NCBI GenBank assembly: GCA_947624255.1
Contig: CANQJO010000005.1
Location: forward strand, 79,610 to 143,609
From: an uncultured Ruminococcus sp.
Lineage (GTDB): Bacteria; Bacillota; Clostridia; Oscillospirales; Ruminococcaceae
Length of the DNA stretch: 64,000 nucleotides
Direction of reading: 5' to 3'
In this document: positions 9,786-19,343 of the stretch, piece after piece
How positions within the stretch are numbered: the stretch's first letter is position 1
How the letters are laid out: every line of letters starts with the position of its first letter
Translations under genes and position numbers: made by a program
The notes under the pieces: model-generated
The model's database searches: none
Seen by the model: the letters and a program-made list of their open reading frames with translations, nothing else
What the model was told of the DNA's origin: nothing

Positions 9786-12493
9786 ATATACTTAACAAGG
9801 TCACTTTGCAGTCACTTCTGAAAAATAAAACGAGGACGATCGTTACCATTATAGGCATTATGCTCTCGACAGCTCTGGTATGCGCAGTGACCACATCGCT
9901 CTCCAGTGCGCTGAATTTCGGTAAAGAAAGCATTATTTACTATAACGGCAGCTGGCATGGCTCTGTTCTTGATGCAAATACGGTGATCTGCGATGAAATA
10001 ACCTCTTCCGACGAGATAAAAAACAGCACGACTGCGCAGGTTCTGGGATATGCAAAAAAAGATGTTGAAAACATCTATCATCCGTATTTCAGAATATTCG
10101 GCGGCAGCAGCAATTTCGTGAAGATGCTCTCTGTGAACATCACAAGCGGACGTGCTCCCGAAAACACGCAGGAGATCATTCTGCCAAAGTTCATCAATAA
10201 ATCTGATGATAGTGAGAAGTATCAGATCGGCGATACTTTCACATTTGAAATAGGCGACAGGTATTTTGATGGTGAAAAACAGGGAGCCGATGCGCCTGCA
10301 AACCGCTATGAATACGGTGAGCTTGTCCTTGCGGACGAGGAGCTGCGTGTCCGTGAAACAAGGCAATATACCGTTGTGGGATTTTACGAAGCTGATTCGC
10401 TTACCTATGCGGACAGCTCTGCGGATATTGCTTTGACGGTTCAAGATGATGCTCCGACCGGGGAGTATATGTACCGCATATACTATGAGCTGAAAAAACC
10501 CAAACAGACATATGATTTTTCAAAAAAATACATTGACGCAGGTTGGACTGTAGACTACAACAGCGAGCTGCTTCTCTTGTCGGGAGTAACACTTTACAAA
10601 GGCATTTTCAATATGATATACGCATTATTGGCAGTGCTTATCGGGCTGATAATGTTCGGCTCGGTCGCACTTATCTACAATGCCTTTGCAATATCGGTCT
10701 CAGAGCGTACAAAGCAGTTCGGACTGCTCTCCTCTATAGGAGCAACGAAGAAACAGCTTCGCAAAATGGTGAGCTTTGAGGCATTTGCTGTCAGCGTCAT
10801 AGGTATTCCGCTCGGAATATTCCTCGGAATTGCCGGCATCGGCGTTACGCTCGCCCTGCTGGGGGACAAATTGGCAAGCGTGATGAATATGCCGTTCAAA
10901 ATGACATTATCGGTAGCTCCGTGGGCGATAGTGCTTGCCTGCATCGTAGCGATAGTGACAGTACGCATTTCGGTATGGATACCCTCACGCCGTGCGACAA
11001 GATACACAGCTATAGAGGCTATACGTCAGGTAGGAGATATCAAGGCAGAAAAAAAGCCTATAAAAACTCCCAAAATAATTTACAAGCTGTTCGGGCTTCC
11101 GGGAATAATCGCCCATAAGCATTTCAAGCGCAGCAAAAAGAGATACCGTGCAACGATATTCAGCCTGTTTATGAGTATAGTGCTGTTCATATCGGCATCG
11201 TCCTTTACGGATTATCTTGTGAGAGTTGCCTCTGACGGATTCTATACCGAAAAATACGATGTCAGTGCTTCATATACGACAGATGATCCCGATGAGCCTA
11301 ATGAAATGTTGGAGCAAATTCTTGCTGACAGCAATACAAAAGAGGCAACATATACCATTACTGACTACAATTCCTTTAGCAATATTGATGAAAAATATTT
11401 GACCGATAAGGTGAAAAAATTTCTTAAATATACATCAGAGAGTGAAATAGAAATAGATCTGCTGTTTGAATTTGTACGTGATGAAACGTTCATAGATCTG
11501 CTCGATGAATATGGTCTCGATCATGATGAGTATTTCAACAAAGAATCACCTCTCGGCATTGTAGTTGAGAATTTTAACCTGATCAATACCGAAACAGGAA
11601 GAATGGAATCTTACGACCTTTTCAAAGGCGATGTAAACGAAATAAAATGTTCTTTTGTAAAGGATAAGGAAGGATATTCGTTTTATGATTATCGTGAAGA
11701 CGGTATGTGCCGATATCTTGATGATGATTATGATGACTCCGACGGATCGCAGAATATATCAGATTATTTCTTAGATGTACCGGCATCGGAGGCATTGGAT
11801 TCATATACTGTCCGGTCAGGAAAACGCATAACCGAAAAGCCTTATTTTGTCGGAGATACGACTTTTGCTATGATGATATATCCTCAGAGTATGCGTGAGT
11901 ACGCTATCGGCAAGCAGCTCGCATCACGTGATCCGGAATCGGATAAAGAAGATTATACTTTTTACATCATATCAAAAAATCACAGCCGTTCAGCCGAAGT
12001 TCTCACGGATATACTTCGTGAACGGGGCGGTCATGATTATGTATATGATTATGCAGCCGATGTTGAGGCACAGCGTAATCTTATATTGATCGTAAAGGTG
12101 TTTGCATACGGATTTATCGTGCTGATATCTCTTATCGCAGCAGCAAATGTCTTCAATACAATATCAACGAATATAAGCCTGCGCCGCCGTGAGTTTGCAA
12201 TGCTCAGATCGGTTGGAATGTCCTCAAAGGGATTCAACAAGATGATGAATTTTGAGTGCGTATTATACGGCACAAAGGCTCTGCTGCTCGGACTTCCCGT
12301 ATCGGCAGGAGTGTGCTGGCTGATATACAGATCAATAGTTGAGGGCATGGATACAAGATTCTATATCCCGTGGAGTGCCGTTGCAATATCGGTATTGAGC
12401 GTATTTGCTGTCGTTTTCGCAACCATGATGTATGCCATGAGCAAAATAAAGAAGGATAATCCCATAGATGCCCTGAAAAATGAGAATACATGA
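9782..12493 (+). CDS. FtsX-like ABC permease with two extracellular domains
   Basis: 903 residues. One helix at about 18-40, a large extracellular domain (about 50-270), three helices (about 275-405), one helix at about 455-475, a second extracellular domain rich in Asp/Glu/Tyr (about 480-745), then three helices to the end. This two-FtsX, eight-helix layout differs from the ten-helix BceB family with a single large loop. It may therefore be a lipoprotein- or peptide-handling exporter rather than a classical bacitracin module. The ligand is unknown. Confidence 0.9.
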   Translation: MNILNKVTLQSLLKNKTRTIVTIIGIMLSTALVCAVTTSLSSALNFGKESIIYYNGSWHGSVLDANTVICDEITSSDEIKNSTTAQVLGYAKKDVENIYHPYFRIFGGSSNFVKMLSVNITSGRAPENTQEIILPKFINKSDDSEKYQIGDTFTFEIGDRYFDGEKQGADAPANRYEYGELVLADEELRVRETRQYTVVGFYEADSLTYADSSADIALTVQDDAPTGEYMYRIYYELKKPKQTYDFSKKYIDAGWTVDYNSELLLLSGVTLYKGIFNMIYALLAVLIGLIMFGSVALIYNAFAISVSERTKQFGLLSSIGATKKQLRKMVSFEAFAVSVIGIPLGIFLGIAGIGVTLALLGDKLASVMNMPFKMTLSVAPWAIVLACIVAIVTVRISVWIPSRRATRYTAIEAIRQVGDIKAEKKPIKTPKIIYKLFGLPGIIAHKHFKRSKKRYRATIFSLFMSIVLFISASSFTDYLVRVASDGFYTEKYDVSASYTTDDPDEPNEMLEQILADSNTKEATYTITDYNSFSNIDEKYLTDKVKKFLKYTSESEIEIDLLFEFVRDETFIDLLDEYGLDHDEYFNKESPLGIVVENFNLINTETGRMESYDLFKGDVNEIKCSFVKDKEGYSFYDYREDGMCRYLDDDYDDSDGSQNISDYFLDVPASEALDSYTVRSGKRITEKPYFVGDTTFAMMIYPQSMREYAIGKQLASRDPESDKEDYTFYIISKNHSRSAEVLTDILRERGGHDYVYDYAADVEAQRNLILIVKVFAYGFIVLISLIAAANVFNTISTNISLRRREFAMLRSVGMSSKGFNKMMNFECVLYGTKALLLGLPVSAGVCWLIYRSIVEGMDTRFYIPWSAVAISVLSVFAVVFATMMYAMSKIKKDNPIDALKNENT

Positions 12494-12516
12494 TATAGAA
12501 CAAGGAAATATAATAT

Positions 12517-12550
12517 ATCCGGAACACTGCATCGTGTTCCGGATTTTGTT
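12517..12550 (+). terminator. Intrinsic terminator after permease gene
   Basis: ATCCGGAACAC (12517-12527) pairs with GTGTTCCGGAT (12534-12544), followed by TTTGTT. Confidence 0.82.
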
Positions 12551-12575
12551 ATAATAAAAAAATAATCTCAGACTA

Positions 12576-12635
12576 TTGACAAAGAGGAAAAGATATGGTA
12601 TATTATATTCATAACCTACTTAACAGATAGGATAA
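12576..12635 (+). promoter_or_regulatory. metY promoter with operator-like inverted motif
   Basis: TTGACA (12576-12581) and TATATT (12599-12604) are 17 bases apart. Between promoter and gene lies ACCTA-N9-TAGGATAA at 12614-12635. The same 22-base pattern occurs in the leader of the cysK gene at 50147-50168. Placement just downstream of the start site suggests a repressor site. A sulfur-responsive Rrf2/CymR-type regulator is an inference. Confidence 0.6.
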
Positions 12636-12663
12636 TTGAATATATAGAAAGGTCATGAAATTT

Positions 12664-13944
12664 ATGAGTTATAAGTTTGAAACTATCCAGATCCATGCGG
12701 GACAGGAGTCTCCCGATCCTGCCACCGATGCAAGAGCAGTACCGATCTATGCCACGACCTCATATGTTTTTAAGGATTCCGCACAGGCAGCCGCACGCTT
12801 CGGACTAACAGAGAGCGGCAACATCTATACACGTCTGATGAATCCCACATCCGATGTTCTTGAAAAGAGAATAGCGGCTCTTGAGGGCGGTGCAGCGGCT
12901 CTCTCGGTAGCAACAGGCTCGGCAGCCGTTACATATGCCGTACAGAATATCGCACTTGCAGGGGATCATGTTGTCTCTTCGTCAAACCTTTACGGCGGTA
13001 CATATAACCTCTTTGCAAATACGCTGAAAGAACAGGGAATAACTACGACTTTTGTTGATCCCTCCGATCCGGCTAATTTTGAGAACGCCATAAAAGAGAA
13101 TACAAAGCTCCTTTATGCGGAGGTTCTCGGCAACCCGAATTCCGATGTAATTGACATTGAGGCAATTGCTGATGTAGCTCACAGGCACGGTATCCCCCTT
13201 ATCGTGGACAGCACATTTGCTACGCCATACCTTATCAGACCGATCGAGCACGGCGCAGATATCGTTGTTCATTCTGCAACTAAATTTATCGGCGGACATG
13301 GTACGGTAATGGGCGGTCTTATCATAGACGGCGGAAAATTCGACTGGGCACAGAACGATAAATTTCCGGGACTTTCCAAGCCTAATCCCTCTTATCACGG
13401 GATCGTTTTCACTGAGGCTTGCGGCAATATCGCCTATGTTATGAAGATACGCACTACCTTGCTGAGAGATCAGGGAGCTGCGATCTCTCCGTTCAATTCT
13501 TTCCTGCTGCTCCAAGGACTTGAAACGCTCTCACTGAGAGTTGAGCGTCATGTTGAAAATGCGCTGAAAGTTGTGGAGTATCTGAAAAATCATCCACAGG
13601 TCGCAAAGGTGAATCATCCCTCTCTTGAAACGGGACGGGCAAAAGAACTGTATGACAAATACTTCCCCAACGGAGCAGGCTCTATCTTCACATTTGAGAT
13701 AAAGGGTGACGGAGAAACTGCGAAAAAGTTTACAGAAAGCCTGAAACTGTTCTCACTTCTTGCCAATGTTGCTGATGTAAAATCTCTTGTAATTCATCCG
13801 GCATCGACAACACACTCTCAGATGAACGAAGAGGAGCTGGCATCGGCAGGAATAAGTCCGGCGACGGTGAGACTCTCGATCGGAACGGAGCATATTGACG
13901 ATATAATTGCCGATCTTGAGCAGGGCTTTGAAGCTGTCAAATAA
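12664..13944 (+). CDS. metY: O-acetylhomoserine sulfhydrylase / aminocarboxypropyltransferase
   Basis: About 426 residues from the ATG at 12664 (AAAGG lies 11 bases upstream; the ATG at 12655 is too close to it). It is a PLP enzyme of the Cys/Met metabolism family. The PLP-binding Lys is in [10 protein letters not shown], and the N-terminus [10 protein letters not shown] is typical of MetY. It makes homocysteine, or methionine from methanethiol, from O-acetylhomoserine. It stands alone but shares an operator-like motif with the distant island cysK, so both may answer to the same sulfur signal. It is a plausible sink for methanethiol from the nitrogenase-like enzyme. Confidence 0.95.
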   Translation: MSYKFETIQIHAGQESPDPATDARAVPIYATTSYVFKDSAQAAARFGLTESGNIYTRLMNPTSDVLEKRIAALEGGAAALSVATGSAAVTYAVQNIALAGDHVVSSSNLYGGTYNLFANTLKEQGITTTFVDPSDPANFENAIKENTKLLYAEVLGNPNSDVIDIEAIADVAHRHGIPLIVDSTFATPYLIRPIEHGADIVVHSATKFIGGHGTVMGGLIIDGGKFDWAQNDKFPGLSKPNPSYHGIVFTEACGNIAYVMKIRTTLLRDQGAAISPFNSFLLLQGLETLSLRVERHVENALKVVEYLKNHPQVAKVNHPSLETGRAKELYDKYFPNGAGSIFTFEIKGDGETAKKFTESLKLFSLLANVADVKSLVIHPASTTHSQMNEEELASAGISPATVRLSIGTEHIDDIIADLEQGFEAVK

Positions 13945-13954
13945 AAAGCAAAAA

Positions 13955-13993
13955 CGGTATCCTCCCGATGAACTTGAGATTGGGAAGATACCG
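13955..13993. terminator. Bidirectional terminator between metY and scfB
   Basis: CGGTATC (13955-13961) pairs with GATACCG (13987-13993), with an inner TCCC/GGGA extension. A-rich sequence before and T-rich sequence after allow use from both converging genes. Confidence 0.75.
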
Positions 13994-14046
13994 CTTCATT
14001 TTATTATGCACTCCGGTCTGTTTCCGGACATTTCATAAGGACAACA

Positions 14047-15429
14047 TTAGCCCTCATCGGTCTGCTCCTGTTCTTTGAAAATGCGTGCAGCTTTCATCAT
14101 AATAGCACATTCCAGCCGTTTCTTTTCAAGCTGGCACGAGAGCTTATGAGCTGTTCTGATATCGCCCATATACCGGTAATTATTGGCGTTGCAGCCGCCG
14201 CTGCAATAGAATTTTGCCCAGCACTTTTTGCAGTCCGGCTTTGAGTATACATGAGCCTTGGAGAAATCCTCTTTCATTTCCATGTTGAAAGTGCCGAGAT
14301 CAATATTGCCCATTTTATATTCGTCAATACCCACAAACTGGTGACACGGGAATATATCTCCATCGGGAGTTATCGCCACATAGTCGTTTCCGCAGCCGCA
14401 GCCACGGAGTCTCTTTACAGCACAAGGTCCCTGATCAAGATCTATCATAAAGTGGAAAAAGTTGAATTTTCCGCCTTTTTTCTCATTATCGAGTATTCTC
14501 ACGGCAAGGCGTTCATACTCTTTGAAAACGGCAGGGAGCTCCTTTTCGGTGAGTGCAAACTCCTCGGAATCACTTACCACTGGTTCGATTGAGATCTGGT
14601 CGAAGCCCTGTTCATAGAGACTGAAAACGTCATCGGAAAAATCAAGGTTGCGGCTTGTAAATGTTCCTCTGACATAATATTCTTTATCGCATCTGCCGGA
14701 AACGAGTTTCTTGAAAAGGGGCAGTATACGGTCATAACTGCCCGAGCCGTCAGGACGTATTCTCATATAGTCGTTGATCTCTTTTCTGCCGTCGATAGAG
14801 AGCACGACATTTGACATTTCTTTGTTTATGAAGTCGATCTTGTCGTCGTCAAGAAGTATGCCGTTTGTAGTTATGGTAAATCGGAATTTTTTGCCGTACT
14901 CAGCCTCGCAGGAGCGTGCATAATTCACCACCTGCTTTACGACATCAAAGTTCATAAGAGGTTCGCCGCCGAAGAAATCGACTTCAAGAGTAGTTCTGTC
15001 TCCGGAATTTTCGAGCAGGAAATCAATAGCGTGCTTGCCCGTTTCAAATGACATGAGCTTGCGTCCCTTGCCGAAATCTCCCGTTGAGGCAAAGCAGTAT
15101 CTGCACCTCAGATTACAGTCATGTGCGATATTCAGACACATTGACTTTATGGGAGAGGCTACGGAGAATTTTGCATATTTTTCGTAGTCATCATCAGAGA
15201 AGAGTATTTTTTCATTGTAAAGCTCAACGATCTCGTTGTAGCATGATTCGATATCCTCTCTTTCGTACGAACGAGACAGCTTTTCCACGACCTTTTGAGG
15301 GCAATTTTCCTCGAAGGGAGGTTCAACATTATCCAGCAGGTCGTAAGTAAGCTCGTCTACGATATGGACACCGCCGCTGTTTACATCAAGGACGATATTG
15401 GATCCGTTGAGTTTATACTTATGTATCAT
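14047..15429 (-). CDS. scfB: Radical SAM SCIFF peptide maturase
   Basis: 460 residues from the ATG at 15429 (MIHKYKLNGSNIVLDVNSGG), preceded by AAAGGTG. The longer frame to 15528 lacks a ribosome site. The radical SAM cluster motif is CNLRCRYC at about residue 105. A C-terminal SPASM region has clustered Cys (GCGCGNDY, PCHQF, CKKCWAKFYCSGGC) for two auxiliary Fe-S clusters. It forms thioether links from Cys to backbone positions of the SCIFF peptide (ranthipeptide). The substrate peptide is encoded just upstream with a hairpin between the two genes. Confidence 0.95.
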   Translation of the reverse strand: MIHKYKLNGSNIVLDVNSGGVHIVDELTYDLLDNVEPPFEENCPQKVVEKLSRSYEREDIESCYNEIVELYNEKILFSDDDYEKYAKFSVASPIKSMCLNIAHDCNLRCRYCFASTGDFGKGRKLMSFETGKHAIDFLLENSGDRTTLEVDFFGGEPLMNFDVVKQVVNYARSCEAEYGKKFRFTITTNGILLDDDKIDFINKEMSNVVLSIDGRKEINDYMRIRPDGSGSYDRILPLFKKLVSGRCDKEYYVRGTFTSRNLDFSDDVFSLYEQGFDQISIEPVVSDSEEFALTEKELPAVFKEYERLAVRILDNEKKGGKFNFFHFMIDLDQGPCAVKRLRGCGCGNDYVAITPDGDIFPCHQFVGIDEYKMGNIDLGTFNMEMKEDFSKAHVYSKPDCKKCWAKFYCSGGCNANNYRYMGDIRTAHKLSCQLEKKRLECAIMMKAARIFKEQEQTDEG

Positions 15430-15448
15430 ATAAAACACCTTTCGCATC

Positions 15449-15507
15449 AAAAAATCTGAGGCAGCACAGAAAACTGCACCACGGCGCAGCTCCCGGAATA
15501 CTGCCTC
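15449..15507 (-). terminator. Attenuator-like hairpin between scfA and scfB
   Basis: On the minus strand GAGGCAG (15507-15501) pairs with CTGCCTC (15464-15458), with an inner CTGC/GCAG pair and a six-T run just after. Partial termination here would give more peptide than maturase. It lies 86 bases after the scfA stop. Confidence 0.6.
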
Positions 15508-15592
15508 AATTATTTTTGCCATATGCACATGGCGAGCCGCCGCTGACGGTCAACTTGGATATTACAGAGGTGAGTATAACCACTTTGTTTGA

Positions 15593-15730
15593 TTATCTCT
15601 CACACTTCTGATTGGCAACAGTGCATGATGTTTTGCAGGCAGACTGGCATGATGCCTGACACTTACCGCATCCGCCCTTCTGAGCAGACTCCTTGAGATT
15701 AGCCTTGTTGATAGTCCGGATATGCTTCAT
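15593..15730 (-). CDS. scfA: SCIFF ranthipeptide precursor
   Basis: A 45-residue peptide beginning MKHIRTINKANLKES, with a Cys-rich C-terminal half. Cysteines fall at positions 21, 24, 28, 32, 37 and 43, which is six cysteines in forty-five residues as the family name states. The stop is TAA and an AGGAGG lies eight bases before the ATG. It is the substrate of the adjacent maturase, which installs thioether bridges. The role is not settled in the family; quorum-type signalling has been proposed. It has its own promoter at 15777-15805. Confidence 0.96.
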   Translation of the reverse strand: MKHIRTINKANLKESAQKGGCGKCQASCQSACKTSCTVANQKCER

Positions 15731-15776
15731 GATCTTGACCTCCTATGGGAAAATACGGTTATCCCGCTACCATAAA

Positions 15777-15805
15777 ATTATATCACATTTATGAAATTTT
15801 TTCAA
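15777..15805 (-). promoter_or_regulatory. Promoter of scfAB
   Basis: On the minus strand TTGAAA (15805-15800), 17 bases, TATAAT (15782-15777). The transcript would start about 45 bases before the scfA ATG. Confidence 0.7.
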
Positions 15806-15876
15806 GAGTTTTTTGAAAGAAAAAAGATATTTGCAAAAATTAGGTATTTTTTACAATATTGTTGAATATGATATAT

Positions 15877-17076
15877 CTATTTTGTCTCTTTCTGCTGAAT
15901 TTTTTCCTCCTCCTGTTTTACGAAGATATCCTTTTGCACACCGATATCTCCCTCAAGCTTATATGTTACGGCGGCAGTGAGTGCCTCCTCATTTTCGGTA
16001 AAATTTATATCACGGCTGATGATCCTGACATCGCTGAGAAAGTTTTTTTCATAGAGGTATATTTTCTCCATGATCCTGTCCTCAAGCTCCTCACGGGAGT
16101 ATACCGTTTCAGTAAGCTCAGTCTCTGTAAGATGCTTTTTCACCGTTCCCAGAGGCAGCTCCTTTCCGAAGATGCGGAGCCGGCTTTCAGAGATATCCGT
16201 TGAAAAGCTGGTGAATTTGTTCCAACCGCCGGGCAGAGGAATATTTACACTGAACAGATGCAGATATTTCTTGTCGGCAGTCTTACCCGTGGGAATATAT
16301 CTCACCGGATCAAACTCCTCTGTAAATGTGATCGTCTCATCGTAGATCCCGGTTATCACCCCCATGGAGTGATGAAGTATTGCGTGACCGTTTGCATTTT
16401 CGCTTACACCGCTGACAAGAAGCGTTCCCTCAGGGACGTAATCTCCTACCTTGTGCATGAGAAAGCCGTCCTGAACTGTCACCGCTGTGATCTGAGCGCT
16501 TTTCCCTGCCACAAGATTGCAGGGAACACGATCACGAGTCATTTCAGGTCGGGGAACGATCTCTGTTATTTCAACAACAATTCTGTTGCCCGTATGACGT
16601 ATTCCTGCCCATGATATGTCCTCAACCATGAGCCGCAGCCGATTTTCACAGTAGTGAAAGTCGATATCACGGATAGAAGCTCCCGGTTTTATGTCAAGCT
16701 CATTTAGTGCGGCAATTATATCCTCATCGCTGACGCAGGAATTTCCCTGTATGTCAATAGTTACCACCACATTTGAAAAATACAGTGCCAGTGATACGGC
16801 GATCACAATGCCGATGAGAAGTCCTATTCGCTTACGGTATTTCAGCAGTATCATGGAAAGTGTCCTATATTCTGCGCTTTTCAGCTCGACATTACATTCT
16901 TCTGCCATTTGCTCCACCTTTGGCAGGTCGTGGCGGTAGATCTCGCCGTAAAATATATCCTTTTTACAGTATTGCCCGAAGCAGCAGATCCTGCCGCTGT
17001 GTATCATATTGATAAATCGGTAGATATTTTTCCCCTGAGCGTTTATCCTGACACAGCCGAGAAGCTGATTTTTCAT
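15877..17076 (-). CDS. yqfD: Sporulation protein YqfD family
   Basis: 399 residues from the ATG at 17076 (MKNQLLGCVRINAQG), with AAAGGAGC upstream. The longer frame runs into the yqfC homologue. One membrane helix near 88-106 (LLIGIVIAVSLALYFSNV) separates an N-terminal cytoplasmic domain from a long extracytoplasmic part with a POTRA-like start (VTIDIQGNSCVSDEDIIAAL). The family is required for sporulation in Bacillus. The start overlaps the yqfC stop (ATGA), a conserved pairing. Confidence 0.9.
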   Translation of the reverse strand: MKNQLLGCVRINAQGKNIYRFINMIHSGRICCFGQYCKKDIFYGEIYRHDLPKVEQMAEECNVELKSAEYRTLSMILLKYRKRIGLLIGIVIAVSLALYFSNVVVTIDIQGNSCVSDEDIIAALNELDIKPGASIRDIDFHYCENRLRLMVEDISWAGIRHTGNRIVVEITEIVPRPEMTRDRVPCNLVAGKSAQITAVTVQDGFLMHKVGDYVPEGTLLVSGVSENANGHAILHHSMGVITGIYDETITFTEEFDPVRYIPTGKTADKKYLHLFSVNIPLPGGWNKFTSFSTDISESRLRIFGKELPLGTVKKHLTETELTETVYSREELEDRIMEKIYLYEKNFLSDVRIISRDINFTENEEALTAAVTYKLEGDIGVQKDIFVKQEEEKIQQKETK

Positions 17077-17363
17077 TTGCTGCTGCTCCTTTCGATGAAC
17101 TCGACCTGAGAGATCCGTCCCCGTATGATGAGTCCCTTTGTTTTGAAGTCGTAGGCACGAAGACCGCTGCCCCATATTTGAATACAGAGCCTGCCGGAGA
17201 TGAGTTTCATGAAGACATCATTGTATTCTTCGATGCGCCGACAATTTTCTATCACAAGCTCACGGTTGCAGTCAAAATGTATCTGCGGAGTCAGGTAGAA
17301 CAGGTCTCTTGCTTTGTCTGTAAATTTTTCCGGCAATGTGAACACGCTCCTCGCCCTTATCAC
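17073..17363 (-). CDS. yqfC: YqfC family sporulation protein
   Basis: A 96-residue frame from a GTG at 17363; a shorter start at the GTG before FTLPEKF has a better ribosome site (GGGCGAGGAGC). The body is beta-rich with the motif FYLTPQIHFDCNRELVIENCRR and later GLIIRGRISQVEFIE, as in YqfC/YabP-like spore-coat associated proteins. It is coupled to yqfD. Start uncertain. Confidence 0.8.
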   Translation of the reverse strand: MIRARSVFTLPEKFTDKARDLFYLTPQIHFDCNRELVIENCRRIEEYNDVFMKLISGRLCIQIWGSGLRAYDFKTKGLIIRGRISQVEFIERSSSK

Positions 17364-17410
17364 GGGAATAATTTTCTACCCTAAATAATATGATGTAAAG
17401 GGTGATAAAT

Positions 17411-18505
17411 ATGAAAAAACTGAAAGAAACGGTAATTCTTTCTCTGAAAATTGCCGCTGTTACGGGAGCGATCATCTACTGCTTTGTCGGAGCTTCACAG
17501 GTAAGAGAGGCTGTTTCAGCCGGTATCGAGCGGTGCATCTATGTCATAATTCCGTCATTATATGCAATGATGGCTGTATCAATGCTGATGATAAGGAGCG
17601 GGATCGTAACTTTCGCCGCAGGCTCAATTGACCGTATCGCACATATTATCGGACTTACAGGTGAGGAACTTCTCATTTTTTTATTCAGCATAACAGCAGG
17701 ATATCCTGTAGGCACAAAAATGCTCTGTGCCCGTGGGGAGAATATTTCCCGGAGCAGGACAGAGCTTCTTGCAGGAGTTTGCTTTGGTGCAGGACCTGCT
17801 TTTATTTCAGGATGTATCTCACACAGACTATACGGCTCGGACAGGATAGACAGTCTGCTGATGCTTTCATGCTTCACGGCGAATATTATCCTCGTTTTGG
17901 TCATATCTCCCGTACTTCGCAGATATCCTCCGCCGGAGGCAAAACATCGCCGGATAATGATGAACAGCGATCTTCTTACGGAATGCATACTCAGCGCAGG
18001 ACGCTCAATAGGAGAAATATGTTTCATGGTGACGGCATTTGCGATCATCACGTATGCTCTTGAAGCCTGCGGAGCTGTAGATATTGCAGGAGCACTGCTA
18101 TCCGCTGTGACCGATCTTGACAAGGAGAGTGCAGGGGCGGTATTACGCTCTTTTCTTGATGTGACTGCCGTGGAGGGCTTCCCTGCCGGAGATTACCGTC
18201 TGCTGCCATGGATAAGCGCTCTCACATCATTCGGCGGAGTGTGTGTGATGCTCCAGATAGCAGCCGCAGCCTCCGGAAAAATACGTATCGGTGTTGTAAT
18301 TCCCATGAGGATATGCGCAGCATTTATCAGCTTTTTTGTATGCCGTCTGCTGATGCCGTTTATGCTGCGCAGAGAATCGGTCTCAGTCTCAACATCGGAG
18401 GTACATATTATAAATTCGCCGTCGCCGATACCGTCAGTGCTGCTCATAATAATGACGCTTGTGCTTTTTCGGGAGTACGGTATGCTGCGAAAAAAAGTCT
18501 CCTGA
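17411..18505 (+). CDS. ylbJ: YlbJ-like sporulation integral membrane protein
   Basis: 364 residues from the ATG at 17411 (AAAGGG eight bases before); a GTG three codons upstream is less likely. About ten membrane helices. Motifs shared with YlbJ/nucleoside-recognition proteins: IPSLYAMMAVSMLMIRSG, SITAGYPVGTKML and VCFGAGPAFISGC. It diverges from yqfCD, so three sporulation-type genes are together. The stop codon lies inside the stem of the following terminator. Confidence 0.87.
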   Translation: MKKLKETVILSLKIAAVTGAIIYCFVGASQVREAVSAGIERCIYVIIPSLYAMMAVSMLMIRSGIVTFAAGSIDRIAHIIGLTGEELLIFLFSITAGYPVGTKMLCARGENISRSRTELLAGVCFGAGPAFISGCISHRLYGSDRIDSLLMLSCFTANIILVLVISPVLRRYPPPEAKHRRIMMNSDLLTECILSAGRSIGEICFMVTAFAIITYALEACGAVDIAGALLSAVTDLDKESAGAVLRSFLDVTAVEGFPAGDYRLLPWISALTSFGGVCVMLQIAAAASGKIRIGVVIPMRICAAFISFFVCRLLMPFMLRRESVSVSTSEVHIINSPSPIPSVLLIIMTLVLFREYGMLRKKVS

Positions 18506-18519
18506 TCTCTCAGGAGACT
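18496..18519. terminator. Bidirectional terminator overlapping the ylbJ stop
   Basis: AGTCTCCTGA (18496-18505) pairs with TCAGGAGACT (18510-18519). Flanking A6 on the left and CTATTTTT on the right serve both converging genes. The TGA of ylbJ is the last three bases of the left arm. Confidence 0.85.
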
Positions 18520-18522
18520 TCT

Positions 18523-18936
18523 CTATTTTTCATCAGAGCCTGACGTAAGCAGCTTAAAGAGCGCAGAGGGATCTACCGGCTTTGCAAGGTGAGCATTCAT
18601 ACCTGCTTTCAGTGATATGTCGATATCCTCACTTCCTGAATTTGCAGTCATTGCGATTATGGGAACGCTCTCAGCATCAGAGCGGTCAAGCTCACGGATA
18701 GTCCTTGCCGCAGTAAGACCGTCCATTACCGGCATACTCACGTCCATAAGGACGGCGCTGTAATATCCCGGAGTGCTGTCACTGAAAAGCTTCACGGCTA
18801 TCTCACCGTTTGCGGCGATATCGGAAGAAGCACCGTATTCTGCAAGAATAAACCGCATCATTTCGGCGTTGAGCTCCACGTCCTCCGCAACAAGGATATT
18901 TTGTCCGTCAAGAGGTTTGTTATCATTTGTACTCAT
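18523..18936 (-). CDS. Stand-alone response regulator receiver protein
   Basis: 137 residues consisting of one receiver domain with no output domain. The acidic pocket is in LVAEDVEL, the phospho-acceptor Asp in AVLMDVSMPVMDG, the Thr in IAMTAN and the Lys in LAKPVD. Its ATG overlaps the stop of the HPt gene (ATGA). With the HPt protein and the receiver-EAL protein it makes a small phosphorelay set. Confidence 0.92.
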   Translation of the reverse strand: MSTNDNKPLDGQNILVAEDVELNAEMMRFILAEYGASSDIAANGEIAVKLFSDSTPGYYSAVLMDVSMPVMDGLTAARTIRELDRSDAESVPIIAMTANSGSEDIDISLKAGMNAHLAKPVDPSALFKLLTSGSDEK

Positions 18937-19283
18937 ATCGCCTGTTTACCCAACTCCTCCAGCCGCTGTTTCTGAGCAGCAGCTTCAAGTATATACGGCA
19001 TATAGTCAGTATCAGTCCTGCTGCGGAGAAGCTCTGTCATCTGACTGATCGGCTCATAAATAGGCGTAAGTGAGATATTTCCATACATTCCCTTTAGTGC
19101 ATGAGCGATCTCGAAGGCTTTGTCCAGATCTCCGTCAGTGACAGATCTTTCAAGCTGTTCAAGTCTGTTATCGGGGAGTACGGAATTCACCAGCATAATG
19201 TAGAATTCTTCATTGTTCATACATCTGTTCATGCCGGATTCTGTATCCGCACCGAATTCTTTGAGTTTTTCAAGAGTGAGCAT
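18933..19283 (-). CDS. HPt domain phosphotransfer protein
   Basis: 116 residues from the ATG at 19283, preceded by GGAGGT; an ATG at 19301 sits inside that site. It is all-helical with the phosphotransfer motif AHALKGMYGNISL, whose His is the phosphate carrier. It is coupled to the downstream receiver protein and lies after the receiver-GGDEF-EAL gene, so it likely shuttles phosphate between them or to a kinase elsewhere. Confidence 0.88.
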   Translation of the reverse strand: MLTLEKLKEFGADTESGMNRCMNNEEFYIMLVNSVLPDNRLEQLERSVTDGDLDKAFEIAHALKGMYGNISLTPIYEPISQMTELLRSRTDTDYMPYILEAAAQKQRLEELGKQAI

Positions 19284-19343
19284 TATTATATTGACCTCCA
19301 TTGCAAATCACGCATATACCGATCTCCGCTGCACTGAATGCTG

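Noticed and set aside
12544..12654. SAM (S-box) or T-box riboswitch before metY
   Set aside because: The leader is under 60 bases and has no such structure; only an inverted operator-like motif is seen.
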